A stretch of 64,000 nucleotides of DNA from CBEUVQ01 sp965546615 (GCA_965546615.1 CBEUVQ010000008.1:18700-82699); one strand, 5' to 3'. Counted from the first letter of the stretch, positions 50,389-58,833 are shown. The notes: generated from the sequence alone by a model not told the origin. Made by a program: numbers and translations.

Positions 50389-53028
50389 GTGTCATTAAAG
50401 AAAATCATTATTGTTGACGGCAACAGCCTGGTTTACAGGGCATTTCACGCTATTCCGCTTTTGACCACTTCCCGCGGCCTTATTACCAATGCAGCTTATG
50501 GGTTTACAAATATGCTTTTTAAAATTCTGCAGGAAGAACAGCCGGACCTGGTGGCTGTTGTTTTTGACAAAGGGCGGGTAACTTTCCGCAATGAACAGTA
50601 CAGCGAATATAAAGCCAATCGTTCAGCAATGCCGGAGGAACTGCGTCCGCAATTTCCCATCGTTAAAGATATCTTAAAAGCGATGCGCATTAAAATTTTT
50701 GAACTTGAAGGTTTTGAAGGCGACGATTTAATCGGTACTATTGCAGCACGTGCCGAACAGGACGAACTATCCACTTTAATTGTCACCGGTGACCGGGATG
50801 CCCTGCAGTTGGTGTCACCGCGCACTAAGGTATTAATGACCCGCAGAGGAATTACCGAGCTGGAAGTCTTTGATGAAGGGAAGGTTCGCGAAAAATACGG
50901 TGTTTATCCCCGGCAGTTTACCGATTTCCGTGGATTAACCGGTGACAGCTCAGACAATATTCCCGGTGTTCCGGGTATCGGTGAAAAGACAGCCGCCAAG
51001 CTGCTGCAGCAGTATCCTTCAATAGAAGAAATTTTAGAGCATACTGCTGATTTACCGAAGCGTCAGCGCGAAAAGCTGGAAGAATACCGCGATCAGGCTT
51101 TACTGTCAAAGAAACTGGCGACTATTGAGCAAAATGTGCCAATTGAAGTTGACCTTGCGGAATGTGCTTACAGCGGTCCGGATTATCCCAAAATATTAGA
51201 ACTCTTTACCGAACTGGAATTCAAATCTTTGGTTAAACAATTGGTGGAAAGAAACCGCGTCAGCGGAAACAACAAGGCTGATACGCCAAACGACCTACCG
51301 GCGGTAGATGCCTACCATGTTGGTTACCAAAAGGTAACTAATTCTGAAGATTTAGCACAAATTAAACATTTGGCAGACACAGCGGACAGCATAGCCGTTG
51401 CTTTTAACGGCACTAAAGAAACCGGTCTGTCTGCAGCGGCTTTAGCAATCAACGATAAAGTTTTTTATCTGCCGATAGACGACAAATCTTCAGAGCATCT
51501 GCAGCTGTTGAAAGAGCTGTGCGAAGATGAAAACACAGGCAAATTAGTACACGAAGGCAAAACCGCAATTTGGCTGCTGCACTGTCACGACATAGCTTTA
51601 AAGAACTTAAAATTCGATGCCACCGTCGCAGCTTATCTGCTCAACCCTACCTCAAGCAGCTACCATTTGGAGGATTTGGCGCTGCAGTATCTTGGCATTG
51701 TGCTGCCGTCCAAAGGAGAAGCGGCACTGCCGGCACAGGCAGACACTTTACAAAAAATAGTTCCGATATTAAAGAAAAAAATCTCCGAACAGCAGGAAGA
51801 ACGCTTGTATTACGAAGTAGAACTTCCTTTAGTGAGCGTGTTGGCTCAAATGGAAATAGACGGCGTAGCAGCAGACAAACAAATTCTGGAAAAGATGTCG
51901 TTAGAATTAGGAGAGCGCCTGACTGCACTGGCCCAAGAAATCTATGCCACTGCCGGTGAAGAATTTAATATTAACTCTCCAAAGCAGTTGGGACATATTC
52001 TGTTTGAGAAATTAAAATTGCCGGTAATTAAAAAAACTAAAACCGGTTATTCAACAGACGCATCTGTTTTAGAAGAATTAGCGGAAAAGCATGAAATTGC
52101 TGCTAAAATTTTGGAACACCGACAGCTTTCCAAACTAAAATCCACTTATGCTGACGGCCTGAAATCACTGATTAACAAAAAAACCGGATGCATTCATACC
52201 ACGCTGCATCAAACCGTTACCGCTACCGGGCGTCTGTCCAGCGCAGAACCAAACCTGCAAAACATACCGATCAGGCTGGAACTGGGCAGAAAAATTCGTA
52301 AAGTTTTTGTTCCCCGCCACAAAAACAACTTGTTGGTAACGGCGGATTACTCGCAAATTGAGCTGCGAGTACTGGCCCATATTGCGGGAGACAAAAACTT
52401 CTTGGAAGCATTTAACAAAGGACAGGATATTCATACCCGCACCGCCTCGGAAGTATTTGATGTGCCCATTGAAGAAGTAACAGCGGAGATGCGCAGCAAA
52501 TCAAAAGCCGTTAACTTCGGTATTGTATACGGCATCAGTGATTTTGGTTTGGCACGGGATATTAAAGTAAGCCGCGCAGAAGCCCGGCGCTATATTGAAA
52601 ACTTCTTTGCCCGCTGCCCCGGGGTAAAAGATTATATCGACCGAGTGGTGAGAGAAGCGAAAGAAACCGGTTATGTAACCACTATATTAAACCGCCGCCG
52701 CTATTTGCCTGATTTATTCAGTCCTAACAGGACGGTCAGAAACTTTGGTGAACGCACCGCTATGAATACACCCATCCAGGGCAGCGCTGCAGATATAATT
52801 AAGCTGGCAATGATTAGAGTGGCCAACGAGCTGCAGAAAAGAAAAATGCAGTCAAAAATGATACTGCAGGTTCACGACGAATTAATTTTTGATGTGCCGA
52901 AAAACGAACTTAACGAATTGGTTGAACTGGTAAAAGATTGTATGGAAAACGCCGTTACACTTGATGTTCCGCTGGTAGTAGACATTAAAGCGGGACCAAG
53001 CTGGTACGATACAAAAAAGATAAATTAG
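50389..53028 (+). CDS. polA: DNA polymerase I
   Basis: Fills gaps and removes RNA primers. The 879-residue protein has a 5' nuclease domain (DGNSLVYRAFHA, GFEGDDLIGT, VTGDRDALQLV), a 3'-5' exonuclease-like domain and the polymerase domain. Its polymerase motifs are A DYSQIELRVLAHIAGD, B RSKSKAVNFGIVYG and C QVHDELIFDV. In the middle domain the expected DxE pair is not present at AVAFNGTKETG, so proofreading is probably inactive, as in several Gram-positive and thermophile enzymes. GTG at 50389 fits AGGTG spacing best. First gene of polA-mutM-ytaF-coaE-slt. Confidence 0.97.
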   Translation: MSLKKIIIVDGNSLVYRAFHAIPLLTTSRGLITNAAYGFTNMLFKILQEEQPDLVAVVFDKGRVTFRNEQYSEYKANRSAMPEELRPQFPIVKDILKAMRIKIFELEGFEGDDLIGTIAARAEQDELSTLIVTGDRDALQLVSPRTKVLMTRRGITELEVFDEGKVREKYGVYPRQFTDFRGLTGDSSDNIPGVPGIGEKTAAKLLQQYPSIEEILEHTADLPKRQREKLEEYRDQALLSKKLATIEQNVPIEVDLAECAYSGPDYPKILELFTELEFKSLVKQLVERNRVSGNNKADTPNDLPAVDAYHVGYQKVTNSEDLAQIKHLADTADSIAVAFNGTKETGLSAAALAINDKVFYLPIDDKSSEHLQLLKELCEDENTGKLVHEGKTAIWLLHCHDIALKNLKFDATVAAYLLNPTSSSYHLEDLALQYLGIVLPSKGEAALPAQADTLQKIVPILKKKISEQQEERLYYEVELPLVSVLAQMEIDGVAADKQILEKMSLELGERLTALAQEIYATAGEEFNINSPKQLGHILFEKLKLPVIKKTKTGYSTDASVLEELAEKHEIAAKILEHRQLSKLKSTYADGLKSLINKKTGCIHTTLHQTVTATGRLSSAEPNLQNIPIRLELGRKIRKVFVPRHKNNLLVTADYSQIELRVLAHIAGDKNFLEAFNKGQDIHTRTASEVFDVPIEEVTAEMRSKSKAVNFGIVYGISDFGLARDIKVSRAEARRYIENFFARCPGVKDYIDRVVREAKETGYVTTILNRRRYLPDLFSPNRTVRNFGERTAMNTPIQGSAADIIKLAMIRVANELQKRKMQSKMILQVHDELIFDVPKNELNELVELVKDCMENAVTLDVPLVVDIKAGPSWYDTKKIN

Positions 53029-53051
53029 TAACCTGATTAGGAGATACAAAA

Positions 53052-53879
53052 ATGCCGGAACTGCCTGAAGTAGAAACAGTTAAACGCTCACTGGAAGAAA
53101 AAATTACCGGATTGGCAATTGAAAATGTGCAGGTTATTTTTCCCAAAGTAGTGCACAACCAAAAACCGCCGGATTTTAAAAAGCTGTTAATTGGGCGCAC
53201 AGTAGAAAAAATGGGTCGGCGCGGCAAATACCTTCTTATTTACTTAAGCGGTAGTTTTGCACTGGTTATTCATCTGCGTATGACCGGCCGTCTGGTACTA
53301 ATCAACAGCGGAATGGAACTGCCCAAATATACCCACGTAGTGATTAATTTTAACAACAATACCGCTCTTGCTTTTGCCGACATGCGAAAGTTCGGGCGCA
53401 TTAATCTTTTACCAAGTAACGAATTAAAAACCTTATCCGGTCTAAAAGATTTAGGCCCTGAACCGTTAGGAAATGAGTTTACTTTAGAATATTTAACTAA
53501 AAAGCTCCAAAACCGGCGCACCAAGATAAAAGCATTTTTGTTAAATCAGCGTTTTATCGCCGGTTTAGGCAATATCTATGCCGATGAAGCATTATATTCG
53601 GCAAAAATTCATCCTGAACGATCAGCCGACGAGTTAACAAGTTTAGAGATTAACAGGCTTTATCATGCTATAATAGAGGTGCTGCAGCAGGGTATTGCCA
53701 ACCGCGGTACTTCTTTTCGCGATTACGTAGACGGTGAAGGAAAAACCGGCAGCAATCAAAATATGCTACAAGCCTATAATCGCGAAGGGCAACCCTGCCA
53801 CCGCTGCGGAGCAGTAATTTCCCGCAAAAAAGTAGCGGGACGCAGTTCATATTTTTGCCCACACTGCCAGAAACTCTAA
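53052..53879 (+). CDS. mutM: formamidopyrimidine-DNA glycosylase
   Basis: Excises oxidised purines such as 8-oxoguanine and nicks the strand. The 275-residue protein begins PELPEVETVKRSLEEK with the catalytic Pro2 and Glu3. It has the conserved Lys in MGRRGKYLL, the H2TH region GLGNIYADEALY, and the C-terminal zinc finger (CHRCGAVI ... FCPHC). It lies 23 bp behind polA. Confidence 0.98.
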   Translation: MPELPEVETVKRSLEEKITGLAIENVQVIFPKVVHNQKPPDFKKLLIGRTVEKMGRRGKYLLIYLSGSFALVIHLRMTGRLVLINSGMELPKYTHVVINFNNNTALAFADMRKFGRINLLPSNELKTLSGLKDLGPEPLGNEFTLEYLTKKLQNRRTKIKAFLLNQRFIAGLGNIYADEALYSAKIHPERSADELTSLEINRLYHAIIEVLQQGIANRGTSFRDYVDGEGKTGSNQNMLQAYNREGQPCHRCGAVISRKKVAGRSSYFCPHCQKL

Positions 53880-53910
53880 GCTTGCAGTTAAACATGCACA
53901 AAAACAACAT

Positions 53911-53954
53911 CCCTCCCATACCTTAAAGCAGATGCAACAATGCTCATGGGAGGG
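53911..53954 (+). promoter_or_regulatory. hairpin that can sequester the ytaF ribosome binding site
   Basis: CCCTCCCAT at 53911-53919 is perfectly complementary to ATGGGAGGG at 53946-53954, which contains the Shine-Dalgarno sequence of ytaF. An inner AGCA / TGCT pair can stabilise it. This looks like a translation-control element; ligand, if any, unknown. Confidence 0.5.
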
Positions 53955-53961
53955 AGAGCTT

Positions 53962-54600
53962 TTGGAATTAGTAACAATAATCATATTTGCCTTGGCCTTA
54001 AACATGGATGCTTTAGCAACCGGCGTTGCCTACGGGGTACGAAAAATTAAAATTCCCTTTACATCAGTTTTAATTATCAGCTTAATGTCTGTGCTGTCAA
54101 TTACTATATCTATGGCTGCCGGGCAGTTTTTAGCGGATATAGTTTCCAGATCTTTTGCCCACCGTTTAGGCGGCATCATTTTGGTAGGTATCGGCCTTTG
54201 GGTTCTGTATCAATCATGGCAAGACAAACACACCGCAGAAAACGAGGAAATAACTGAAAAAACTTTAATGCAGATCCGCATTAAATCTTTAGGACTGGTA
54301 ATTCAAGTGCTGCGGGAACCTTCTAAAGCAGACCTTGACAAATCCGGAATCATCAGTCCCCGTGAGGCCGTTTTACTTGGCTGCGCCTTAGCGATGGATG
54401 CCTTTGGTGCCGGCTTCGCTGTGTCTATGATTGGTTTTGACATCTTACTTACCGCAGCAGTGGTAGGTTTGGGGCATATCTTACTGACCTATTTGGGGTT
54501 GGCTGTAGGCAGCGGCGTCTCCTCAACATCACTGGGCCATCGGATGGCAATATTACCGGGTGTCATTCTGATAGCATTAGGACTGCTCAAACTGCATTAA
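53962..54600 (+). CDS. ytaF: sporulation membrane protein YtaF (MntP-like)
   Basis: Six-segment membrane protein of the MntP/YtaF group; MntP exports Mn2+, the YtaF role in sporulation is not defined. The 212-residue protein repeats the family acidic motif: ALALNMDALATGVAYG in the first half and ALAMDAFGAGFAVSM in the second, with a hydrophilic central loop. The TTG start at 53962 follows GGGAGGGAG. Its ribosome site lies in a hairpin (53911-53954). Fourth-from-last in the polA gene run. Confidence 0.88.
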   Translation: MELVTIIIFALALNMDALATGVAYGVRKIKIPFTSVLIISLMSVLSITISMAAGQFLADIVSRSFAHRLGGIILVGIGLWVLYQSWQDKHTAENEEITEKTLMQIRIKSLGLVIQVLREPSKADLDKSGIISPREAVLLGCALAMDAFGAGFAVSMIGFDILLTAAVVGLGHILLTYLGLAVGSGVSSTSLGHRMAILPGVILIALGLLKLH

Positions 54601-54654
54601 AAGAATGGTTAGAAAAAATTACGATGCAAATTAAAAATAATCCAGGTGGTTAAA

Positions 54655-55254
54655 ATGACAGTAATTGGGTTAACCGGAGGAATTGCCAGCGGCAAAACAA
54701 TTGTAAGCAATTATCTTGCCGAATTAGGTGCAGAAATTATTGATGCAGATATAATTGCCAGGAAGATAGTCACCCCTGGCAGCCCGGCTTTAAAAGAAAT
54801 TGCTGCCGCTTTTGGAACGGACGTTTTAAATGCTGACGGCACTTTAAACAGAAAAAAGCTCGGCACAAAAGTATTTAACGATCCACAAGCCCTCAAAACA
54901 TTAAATAAAATCACCCACCCTAAAATTAATGCCTTGGTGCAGCAAAGAATTAAATCCTATAAAGAAAGCAAAAAAGCACATAACATTCCGCTGATTTTAG
55001 TGGCTCCGTTACTTATTGAAGCAGGCATGCAGAAATTAGTGGATAAAGTTTGGGTAGTGCATATCGACAAAGATACCCAAATTAAGCGCGTGATGGCACG
55101 GGACAAGCTGACGCCAAACCAAGCTTTGAAAAGAATAAACTCTCAGCTCAGCGAGCAAGAACGATTAAAATACGCTGATGCAGTAATCGATAACACCGGT
55201 ACTTTAGAAGACACCAAAAAGCAGGTTTTAAAGCTATGGACTCAATGCTTATGA
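54655..55254 (+). CDS. coaE: dephospho-CoA kinase
   Basis: Last step of coenzyme A synthesis: phosphorylates dephospho-CoA. The 199-residue protein has the P-loop GLTGGIASGKT at residues 5-15, DADIIARKIV, and the lid region VMARDKLTPNQALKRI. The ATG at 54655 follows AGGTGG by 6 nt. It lies between ytaF and a lytic transglycosylase gene in the conserved clostridial order. Confidence 0.97.
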   Translation: MTVIGLTGGIASGKTIVSNYLAELGAEIIDADIIARKIVTPGSPALKEIAAAFGTDVLNADGTLNRKKLGTKVFNDPQALKTLNKITHPKINALVQQRIKSYKESKKAHNIPLILVAPLLIEAGMQKLVDKVWVVHIDKDTQIKRVMARDKLTPNQALKRINSQLSEQERLKYADAVIDNTGTLEDTKKQVLKLWTQCL

Positions 55255-55316
55255 AGTAATAACCGCAGCCTTTTAGCATAAATTTACCTTAGTAATTATC
55301 TTGGAGTGATTATATT

Positions 55317-55859
55317 TTGTTTCGACGCCTTTTTATTTTATTATTAATATTAGTGCTGCTTTTTAAAGCAGATGATATCGCCAGAAAGATTTATCCTTTT
55401 CCGTACCGGGAACCGATCACCCATCATGCGGCAGCCAACAACATCGACCCCTACCTACTGGCTGCCATTATCAAAGTGGAAAGTAATTTTGAGCCTACCG
55501 CCACTTCTCCTGCCGGTGCACTGGGTTTATTACAAATTATGCCGGATACCGGCAGCTGGATTGCAGAAAAAATAGGTAAAGCAGATTTTACCCCCGACCA
55601 GCTGTACAACCCGGAAATCAGCATAAGAATGGGTGCCTGGTACCTAGCTGATTTAAAAAAGGAATTTGCAGGAGATCAAGCGCTGATATTGGCCGCCTAC
55701 AACGCAGGCCGCGGCAACGTAAAGCAGTGGCTGGAAAATCAACACTGGACCGGAGAAACAAAAACAATCGACCAAATCCCCTTCCCTGAAACCAGGCATT
55801 ACATCCGCAAAGTAATGTGGAATTACCGCGTTTATAAATTCCTATATGATGCCACTTAA
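55317..55859 (+). CDS. Slt-type lytic transglycosylase
   Basis: Cleaves peptidoglycan glycan strands. The 180-residue protein has an N-terminal membrane anchor (about 4-18) and an SLT domain with the catalytic Glu in IIKVESNFEPTATSPAGA, then LGLLQIMPDTG, AWYLADLKKEF and ILAAYNAGRGNV. The start is TTG after GGAGTG. Last gene of the polA run. Homologues are common beside coaE in Clostridia. Confidence 0.93.
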   Translation: MFRRLFILLLILVLLFKADDIARKIYPFPYREPITHHAAANNIDPYLLAAIIKVESNFEPTATSPAGALGLLQIMPDTGSWIAEKIGKADFTPDQLYNPEISIRMGAWYLADLKKEFAGDQALILAAYNAGRGNVKQWLENQHWTGETKTIDQIPFPETRHYIRKVMWNYRVYKFLYDAT

Positions 55860-55886
55860 AGCGGTAAACTAAAAACAAAAAAAATG

Positions 55887-55915
55887 TTGCAGAGAAGAAA
55901 ACGCTGTGTTATAAT
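55887..55915 (+). promoter_or_regulatory. sigma-A type promoter of tRNA-Leu
   Basis: TTGCAG (55887-55892) and TATAAT (55910-55915) with a 17-nt spacer, about 20 bp before the tRNA. Confidence 0.8.
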
Positions 55916-55935
55916 AACATTCGTCAGCAAAATGT

Positions 55936-56018
55936 GTCGGAGTGGCGGAATCGGCAGACGCGCACGTTTGAGGGGCGTGTCCGTAAGGGTGCGGGTTCAA
56001 GTCCCGCCTCCGACACCA
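55936..56018 (+). tRNA. tRNA-Leu(GAG)
   Basis: Class II tRNA: acceptor GTCGGAG / CTCCGAC, anticodon stem CACGT / GCGTG with loop TTGAGGG giving anticodon GAG, a long variable arm, T loop with GGTTCAAGTCC, encoded CCA at 56016-56018. Confidence 0.95.
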
Positions 56019-56065
56019 GAACATTACCGCAAATAGCAGCGATAATATAAACCGAATATAACTAC

Positions 56066-56105
56066 TGAATAACACTCGGCTGGTTGGTCGAGTTATTTTA
56101 TTTCT
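56066..56105 (+). terminator. probable terminator after tRNA-Leu
   Basis: Imperfect stem AATAACACTCG / CGAGTTATT (two-base bulge) followed by TTATTT-type U-rich DNA, about 50 bp after the tRNA. Confidence 0.55.
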
Positions 56106-56132
56106 CAGGTTCTCAAAGTCCCGGCAGCAGAA

Positions 56133-56345
56133 TCATCCTGCGCCGGGACAGTTTTTAGGCAGCCAAATTATTCGTTTTTTTAAAGTATCAACCAGCAGCC
56201 TTATCAACTCTTCCATTGCGTTAACTTCCCGAATAATTAAAGGTGTGTAATCAACCTTCTTGCGCTCAATATTCAACATTAGATACCCTTTAACTATAGT
56301 TAATCGGTCAAACAGTTCACCGCAAATCTCCTTAATATCGCTCAT
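56133..56345 (-). CDS. small histidine-kinase dimerisation-domain-like protein lacking the phospho-acceptor His
   Basis: A 70-residue, mostly helical protein. Residues 9-24 (GELFDRLTIVKGYLML) line up with the start of sporulation-kinase dimerisation domains, which read H-E-I-R-N-P-L-T-x-V-K-G-F-L. Position 9 is Gly where the phosphorylated His should be, while E10, L15, T16, V18, K19, G20 and L22 are kept. A second helix (EVNAMEELIRLLVDTL) could complete the hairpin. No ATPase domain follows. The ATG follows GGAGGGGAGATAGTAG. It might dimerise with or compete against real kinases; this is inference. It has its own promoter at 56543-56570. Confidence 0.65.
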   Translation of the reverse strand: MSDIKEICGELFDRLTIVKGYLMLNIERKKVDYTPLIIREVNAMEELIRLLVDTLKKRIIWLPKNCPGAG

Positions 56346-56488
56346 CTACTATCTCCCCTCCTTTTCAGTAAATATAATGAATACATCCAGTACCATTTTA
56401 CTGTTTGCAGAGGGGTAAAAATAAAATGCCCCGTCTTCACTAAAATAAAAAGATTCTATAATCAATGTTGGAATAAGCAGGAAAATAA

Positions 56489-56526
56489 AATGCATTTGGT
56501 CGAATACGTTAGTAGCCAAATGCATT
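56489..56526 (-). repeat. 11-bp perfect inverted repeat in leader
   Basis: AATGCATTTGG (56489-56499) and CCAAATGCATT (56516-56526) with a 16-nt loop, in the 200-nt leader of the kinase-like small gene. It is T-rich behind it on the minus strand, so it could be an attenuator or an operator. Confidence 0.6.
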
Positions 56527-56542
56527 ATCATCAGGGTGCTTT

Positions 56543-56570
56543 TTTATAATTATTACAAGCTTTATGTAAA
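56543..56570 (-). promoter_or_regulatory. promoter upstream of kinase-like small gene
   Basis: TTTACA (56570-56565) and TATAAA (56548-56543) with a 16-nt spacer on the minus strand, just behind the Nudix gene. Confidence 0.5.
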
Positions 56571-56580
56571 CTATAACAAA

Positions 56581-56967
56581 TCAATTATGTTCTGTCCTTA
56601 ACTTCTCTATAAACGGAATATCAGCCGGAGCAAAATTATATTTCCCTAATTCGCAGGGCTTAACCCATTTCACCTGGCTGTGCACCGTCAATTTTAAATT
56701 TCCTTCAATCCATTTTGCCTTATATGCAAAGAGTGTTATTTCTCCGGCGGGGTATCGATATACACTTTTACCAAAAAAGCTGTCTATCTCAATATCAATG
56801 CCAAGTTCCTCATTAATCTCGCGCTTTAAGCATTCCTCCGGTGTTTCTCCCGGCTCAATTTTTCCTCCCGGGAATTCCCACTTACCCGCCAGTTTTTGGT
56901 TATTATCCCGTTGAGCTATTAATATTAACCCGTTATTTATAATAATTGCGGCAGTTACCAAAACCAT
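56581..56967 (-). CDS. MutT-like Nudix hydrolase
   Basis: Likely (deoxy)nucleotide-sanitising pyrophosphohydrolase such as 8-oxo-dGTPase. The 128-residue protein has the full Nudix box GGKIEPGETPEECLKREINE followed by ELGI, preceded by GKWEFPG typical of the MutT group. The exact substrate is uncertain. It lies downstream of the YbaK gene on the same strand. Confidence 0.92.
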   Translation of the reverse strand: MVLVTAAIIINNGLILIAQRDNNQKLAGKWEFPGGKIEPGETPEECLKREINEELGIDIEIDSFFGKSVYRYPAGEITLFAYKAKWIEGNLKLTVHSQVKWVKPCELGKYNFAPADIPFIEKLRTEHN

Positions 56968-57058
56968 TCCGTTTTTATCCCTTCATTTTGTTGATAGTAA
57001 GAGTTTTGCCAAATGATTGGCAGTATATCACCTATTTATCGGGATTATTGTCAGATGC

Positions 57059-57514
57059 CTATTTTGACACATCCACCCACTGTCCGCCGGTGATCTCTGC
57101 TAATTCCGCCACTGTTAGTTCAACTGCAGCATTGGTTTCGCCGGCAGCGGGAAAAACGCGCTGATATGCCAGCAAAGACTTGTCCAAATAAACAGGTATC
57201 GATTGTTTTAACCCAAAAGGACACACCCCGCCTACCGGATGACCGGTCACTGCCATTACTTCGTCAACTTCAGGCATCTTTGCCTTGGTATGAAACAAAT
57301 CTTTAAACTTACGGTTATCCAAACGCTTATCTCCGGCCATCAAAATCATTACATAGCTCTCTTTAATCTTAAACAACAGCGACTTGGCAATTTCACCTTC
57401 GGTTACACCTAACGATTCTGCAGCTTTGGCAACTGTACTGGTATCTTCGAAGGTTAGTATTTCCACTGACTTATTCCTCTGCTTAAAAAAATCTACTACA
57501 TTTTGTACCGACAT
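57059..57514 (-). CDS. YbaK/EbsC-family aminoacyl-tRNA deacylase
   Basis: Trans-editing protein related to the insertion domain of prolyl-tRNA synthetase; removes wrong amino acids from tRNA. The 151-residue protein shows EGEIAKSLLFKIKESYVMIL with the catalytic Lys, and GHPVGGVCPFGL near the substrate pocket. The ATG at 57514 follows GGAGG by 5 nt; an upstream ATG at 57526 would start inside that site. Specificity (Cys-tRNA-Pro or other) is not decidable. Confidence 0.9.
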   Translation of the reverse strand: MSVQNVVDFFKQRNKSVEILTFEDTSTVAKAAESLGVTEGEIAKSLLFKIKESYVMILMAGDKRLDNRKFKDLFHTKAKMPEVDEVMAVTGHPVGGVCPFGLKQSIPVYLDKSLLAYQRVFPAAGETNAAVELTVAELAEITGGQWVDVSK

Positions 57515-57604
57515 AACTACCTCCAATAATTTTGCTTTTTAAAAATAATCAAATATATTTTGACATATTCTCTAATTAATAACAATTTTCCTCTGCAGCT
57601 TTAA

Positions 57605-57739
57605 TTAAAATATGCTGTCGGGGCGGAATATAACAGCGAAACAGTTATTGTCGAAGGTTTAAATGCCGGTGATTTGGTAATAATCAATGCTCAGCTCGAT
57701 GGGCTTAAAGAAGGAAAAAAGATAAATCCGCTTTTTTAG
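57605..57739 (+). pseudogene. C-terminal remnant of an efflux membrane-fusion (HlyD/AcrA-type) protein
   Basis: An open 44-codon frame without a start or ribosome site, closed upstream by TAA at 57602. It reads SETVIVEGLNAGDLVIINAQ and LDGLKEGKKINPLF, the typical last beta-barrel segment of efflux adaptor proteins (pattern VEI-x-GLK-x-GD-x-VV). Nothing upstream continues the protein, so this looks like the tail left after deletion. Confidence 0.65.
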
Positions 57740-57769
57740 ACCTGGCAATGAGCTTTATCCGCCAGGTCA
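57740..57769. terminator. hairpin between remnant and wtpA
   Basis: GACCTGGC / GCCAGGTC, 8-bp perfect stem with a 14-nt loop directly after the remnant stop; a U-rich CTTTTTGG lies 13 bp further on. Possibly the old terminator of the lost gene. Confidence 0.5.
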
Positions 57770-57855
57770 GTATTGTGCTATCTTTTTGGTTAGATCACCT
57801 ACCACTGATTGCCCCTGCCGAAGTAGAAATCATACCTGTCAGTATTCCGGATTGG

Positions 57856-58833
57856 TTATTTTATCACTTCTTTAACCTCTTGCGGCATGTTTTCTTCACC
57901 GATAACAGTTAACGGCTGCGGTACAGGCTGACCGTTTTCCGCCATCACCTTCAGCCCTTTTTCTTTATCCAATAAGTACTTTAAAAACTCTTTGGCAATT
58001 TCTTCATTGGGGGCATTTTTTACTAAAGTCACCCCGTAAACTATTGGTTTGCCGATTTGCGTTACCATTTCTCCCGGTTTTTTACCGGTGGTTTCTACCG
58101 TTGCTTGTTTGTAAAATTCTTCGTGGTTTACATCACTTAAATTAATTTCCGCCGGCAGTTCAACATAAGGCAGATTGTGCTGCTCGGCAACCGAACGGTA
58201 GATAAATAAGTAATCCAGTGCGCCGGCTTCCAGCATTGCAATTAAATCAACTTCTTTAGGCCGAATATTTTTGCTCGGACATCCTTCATCAAGCTGCTGA
58301 TACAAACCGGGCACTTGATAGTGCTGCTCTGCCAATTGCCAAACCATTAAAGCCCGGTATCCGCAGGGATCCGCATTGGGATCAGTGTGACCGTATTCCA
58401 CACCGTTTCGCTGCAGTATTTCATACCAGTTATCAGAAGTAATTTCATCTTTATATTTACTGTTTTCGTTATACATAATAACCATTTCATTTTTGGCAAA
58501 CAAAACGTTCCAGTCAGCGTATTCCGGAATCATCAGTTCTTCAATTACGGTATAGTCAGCAGATACCAGTATATCGCACTCTTTTCCTAATTCAGTCACC
58601 TTTCTGGCACATTCCCTGCTGCCGCCTGCCTCTCTTTTTACATCTACACCGGGATACATTGCTTCAAATTCTTTTTCCATTTGCTCAAACGGTACAGCTA
58701 AACTGCCGGCATGAAAGATAATTAACTCACCGGATAATTTCTGTGCTTCATTATTTGTTTCCTTATTTACTTCCCTATATTGTTCAGTGCTAGTACCACA
58801 GACGGCAATACAAGAATTTTTCATTAATTTCAC
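57856..58833 (-). CDS. wtpA: tungstate/molybdate-binding protein, WtpA type, orphan
   Basis: Substrate-binding protein that captures tungstate or molybdate for an ABC importer. The mature part is intact over about 300 residues: IIFHAGSLAVPFEQMEKEFE, GGSRECARKVTELGKECDIL, ADYTVIEELM, DPNADPCGYRALM and LDYLFIYRSVAEQH. The N-terminus is only MKLMKNSCIAVCGTSTEQ, without the usual hydrophobic signal region; a lipobox-like IAVC is left. No wtpB or wtpC gene is adjacent. It may be a degraded or mis-started gene, or use another importer. Confidence 0.85.
   Translation of the reverse strand: MKLMKNSCIAVCGTSTEQYREVNKETNNEAQKLSGELIIFHAGSLAVPFEQMEKEFEAMYPGVDVKREAGGSRECARKVTELGKECDILVSADYTVIEELMIPEYADWNVLFAKNEMVIMYNENSKYKDEITSDNWYEILQRNGVEYGHTDPNADPCGYRALMVWQLAEQHYQVPGLYQQLDEGCPSKNIRPKEVDLIAMLEAGALDYLFIYRSVAEQHNLPYVELPAEINLSDVNHEEFYKQATVETTGKKPGEMVTQIGKPIVYGVTLVKNAPNEEIAKEFLKYLLDKEKGLKVMAENGQPVPQPLTVIGEENMPQEVKEVIK

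Noticed and set aside
53880..53961. yybP-ykoY type Mn2+ riboswitch before ytaF
   Set aside because: The region is only about 80 nt and lacks the two conserved loops; the hairpin alone does not make this riboswitch.
56349..56531. 60-codon frame directly upstream of the kinase-like small gene
   Set aside because: Its start lies within the perfect palindrome, no ribosome site precedes it, and the translation looks like random AT-rich sequence. The apparent coupling to the next gene comes only from the downstream Shine-Dalgarno sequence.
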